A stretch of 64,000 nucleotides of DNA from Hyparrhenia diplandra (lineage: Eukaryota > Streptophyta > Magnoliopsida > Poales > Poaceae). Each line of letters begins with the position of its first letter. Position 1 is the first letter of the stretch. Below are positions 62,781 to 64,000 of the stretch, in pieces. The DNA lies in the NCBI GenBank assembly GCA_015847255.1, contig JADLZK010010869.1:682001-746000 (forward strand). The letters run 5' to 3'. A program made the position numbers and the translations under genes. Under the pieces are notes generated by a model that saw nothing but the letters and a program-made list of their open reading frames with translations, searched no databases and was not told the origin of the DNA.

Positions 62781-63363
62781 ATGGCCAAAAGAGCAAAGCT
62801 TCTGTTGGAGCCTGGTGGTGACATGAAGCTGAAGTCGATGGGGAGCCTTGTTGCTAAGGGTATCGGGGTAGGTGAAACTGTAGTCGAGGCTGATGTTGAT
62901 GGCAAGCCACTAGGCAAGGGTAGCGGGATGAAGCTGTAATAATTTGAAAATATGCTCACGGCGAGCCACTCTTGTAGGAGAAATAGCACCGTGGCTTAAA
63001 ATAAAAAGACGTCTCCAAAAAAATTGGTTTTCAGTACTAGCATGTACTACTAAGGGCTGTTTGAGACTGTTGCACGATCTATATTCCGTAAACTCCATCG
63101 TAGAGCAGCTCCATAAAAAACTAGAATTTATGGAACATCCCTTTAGGTGCTTTTACAACTCCATATTTTTTTTGTGGAGCAGAATGTGTGGAGCTGAATC
63201 TTTTTGGCTAAAAAAATGTGGAGCAGCTGTAAAAAGTAGATTGGAGTAGTCCCAAACACCCTCTCACATTGATGGTGTTGCCTTGAAAACTCGTGATATA
63301 TACAGTGAACTAATAGGCGATACATATAGACAACTTTGAGAGGGACCCATGCATGCTTCAAGT
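62781..63363. other. no gene recognised; 3' flank of the NPF gene
   Basis: Open frames at 62697-62939 plus and 62989-62720 minus cross the LINE boundary and are not convincing. 63050-63260 has repeated GTGGAGCAG/GGAGCTG words, suggesting a short degenerate element. The NPF 3'UTR probably lies in 63260-63363. Confidence 0.35.
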
Positions 63364-64000
63364 TCAAGGCATAGAGATAGAGTCGTCCTCATCTTTGGAG
63401 GCCTTGGTAGAAATCCGTGGATCCTGTCGGTACTTGTACCGCTTGGCCCAGTAGAGGTAGTTGAGCGAGCCAAGAAATGACACAGCCGTGACAACGTAGT
63501 AGAAAAGATCAAGGTGGCTGCTGTTGAGGTTCTTCCCCTCGAGCCACCCAGGGCACTGCTGCTGTGGGTGACCCTGTTCACCAGCCTCACCAGCAGCGTG
63601 CCCAGCAGCGAGGCCATCCCAGCTTGGCACCAAAGAGGGCCACGCCGATGGACTTAATGCCATCGGGGGCCTCGCCAGTGAAGAACTCCAGCAACCCCAC
63701 AAAGGAGGTGGTGTCCGCCACACCGATCATTAAGAACTGCGGCGCCAGCCAGAAGAGGGAGATCTGGCCGCCGGCCGCCACGGTGTCCTTCCTCTCTTCC
63801 TCTCGACGACCGCCGCGACAGCTGGAGCGATAGACGTGGCCAGGAAGCCCACGGCGACGCGCTGCAGCTGCGTGATCCCACCCGTGTACCCCGTGCGCCG
63901 CCGCAGCAGCGGCACCAGGAGCCGATCGTAGGTCACCAGCATCAGCGTCTGGAAGATGGCCGGGATGATGAAGAGCATCGCGGGGTAGACGTGCACTTTT
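63364..64000 (-). CDS. NPF (NRT1/PTR) family transporter, C-terminal part, frameshifted
   Basis: Runs off the right edge. On the minus strand: VHVYPAMLFIIPAIFQTLML, YDRLLVPLLRRRTGYTGGIT, QLQRVAVGFLATSIAPAVA and AAVVERKR; in a second frame VAAGGQISLFWLAPQFLMI and GVADTTSFVGLLEFF; in a third MASLLGTLLVRLVNRVTHS; and in a fourth reading PGWLEGKNLNSSHLDLFYYV, NYLYWAKRYKYR, with the stop at 63364. These are the last five or so membrane helices of the 12-helix MFS peptide/nitrate transporter fold. Breaks: a two-base gain near 63800 (GAGAGGA), a one-base loss near 63640 in a T run, and a one-base loss near 63575. NPF proteins are proton-coupled carriers of nitrate, peptides or hormones; the substrate cannot be told from this part. 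Confidence 0.8.

Overview
The window is nuclear DNA from a grass. The evidence is a Stowaway MITE with CTCCCTCCGTCCC-type ends, Tourist-like MITEs with TAA target sites, Helitron ends of the grass CTAG type, a BLE2-like membrane/armadillo-type gene, an F-box-associated fragment of a grass-expanded family, and short spliced genes with TATA boxes and AATAAA signals. There is no bacterial, organellar or viral gene organisation and no rRNA, tRNA or CRISPR array. Most of the sequence is repeats and gene debris. The species cannot be named from this alone. No homology search was run; family names rest on recognised motifs.

Layout. 1-331: last exon(s) of an unidentified plus-strand gene. 1.8-4.6 kb: weak minus-strand exon candidates. 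5.3-12.6 kb: three copies (plus, minus, plus) of one small hydrophobic protein gene, each with a 5'UTR intron and each broken by small indels; a 3'UTR-like remnant of the family lies near 32.0 kb. MITE-like elements sit between them. 13.2-29.6 kb: a Tourist-like MITE split by a 16.1-kb block whose two ends are inverted CTAG-plus-hairpin termini. Inside are two elements each bordered on both sides by (TA)n, a 25-bp satellite carrying a telomere-like word, and a palindrome. 30.1-31.3 kb: an uncharacterised gene with a C-terminal membrane segment.

32.2-62.1 kb is organised around an inverted duplication. Each arm carries an array of diverged 150-270-bp repeats leading into a galactinol synthase (GolS) exon 1; the arms point at each other. 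The left arm ends in a GolS stub. The right arm encodes a spliced, three-exon GolS-derived gene that lacks much of the GT8 domain and ends in a membrane segment. The right arm is interrupted by inserts of about 5.0 and 1.1 kb. Between the arms are a Helitron carrying an ISY1 splicing-factor fragment, an F-box-associated fragment, a six-exon BLE2-like gene with three tandem 90-nt exons, LINE fragments, a Stowaway MITE and a Ty3/gypsy gag-protease remnant. 62.3-64.0 kb: LINE debris, then the 3' end of an NPF (NRT1/PTR) transporter gene on the minus strand, running off the window.

Many otherwise well-preserved coding regions are broken by isolated one-base deletions, some in homopolymers. This pattern could reflect uncorrected assembly indels as much as real pseudogenes, so 'pseudogene' calls here are provisional.
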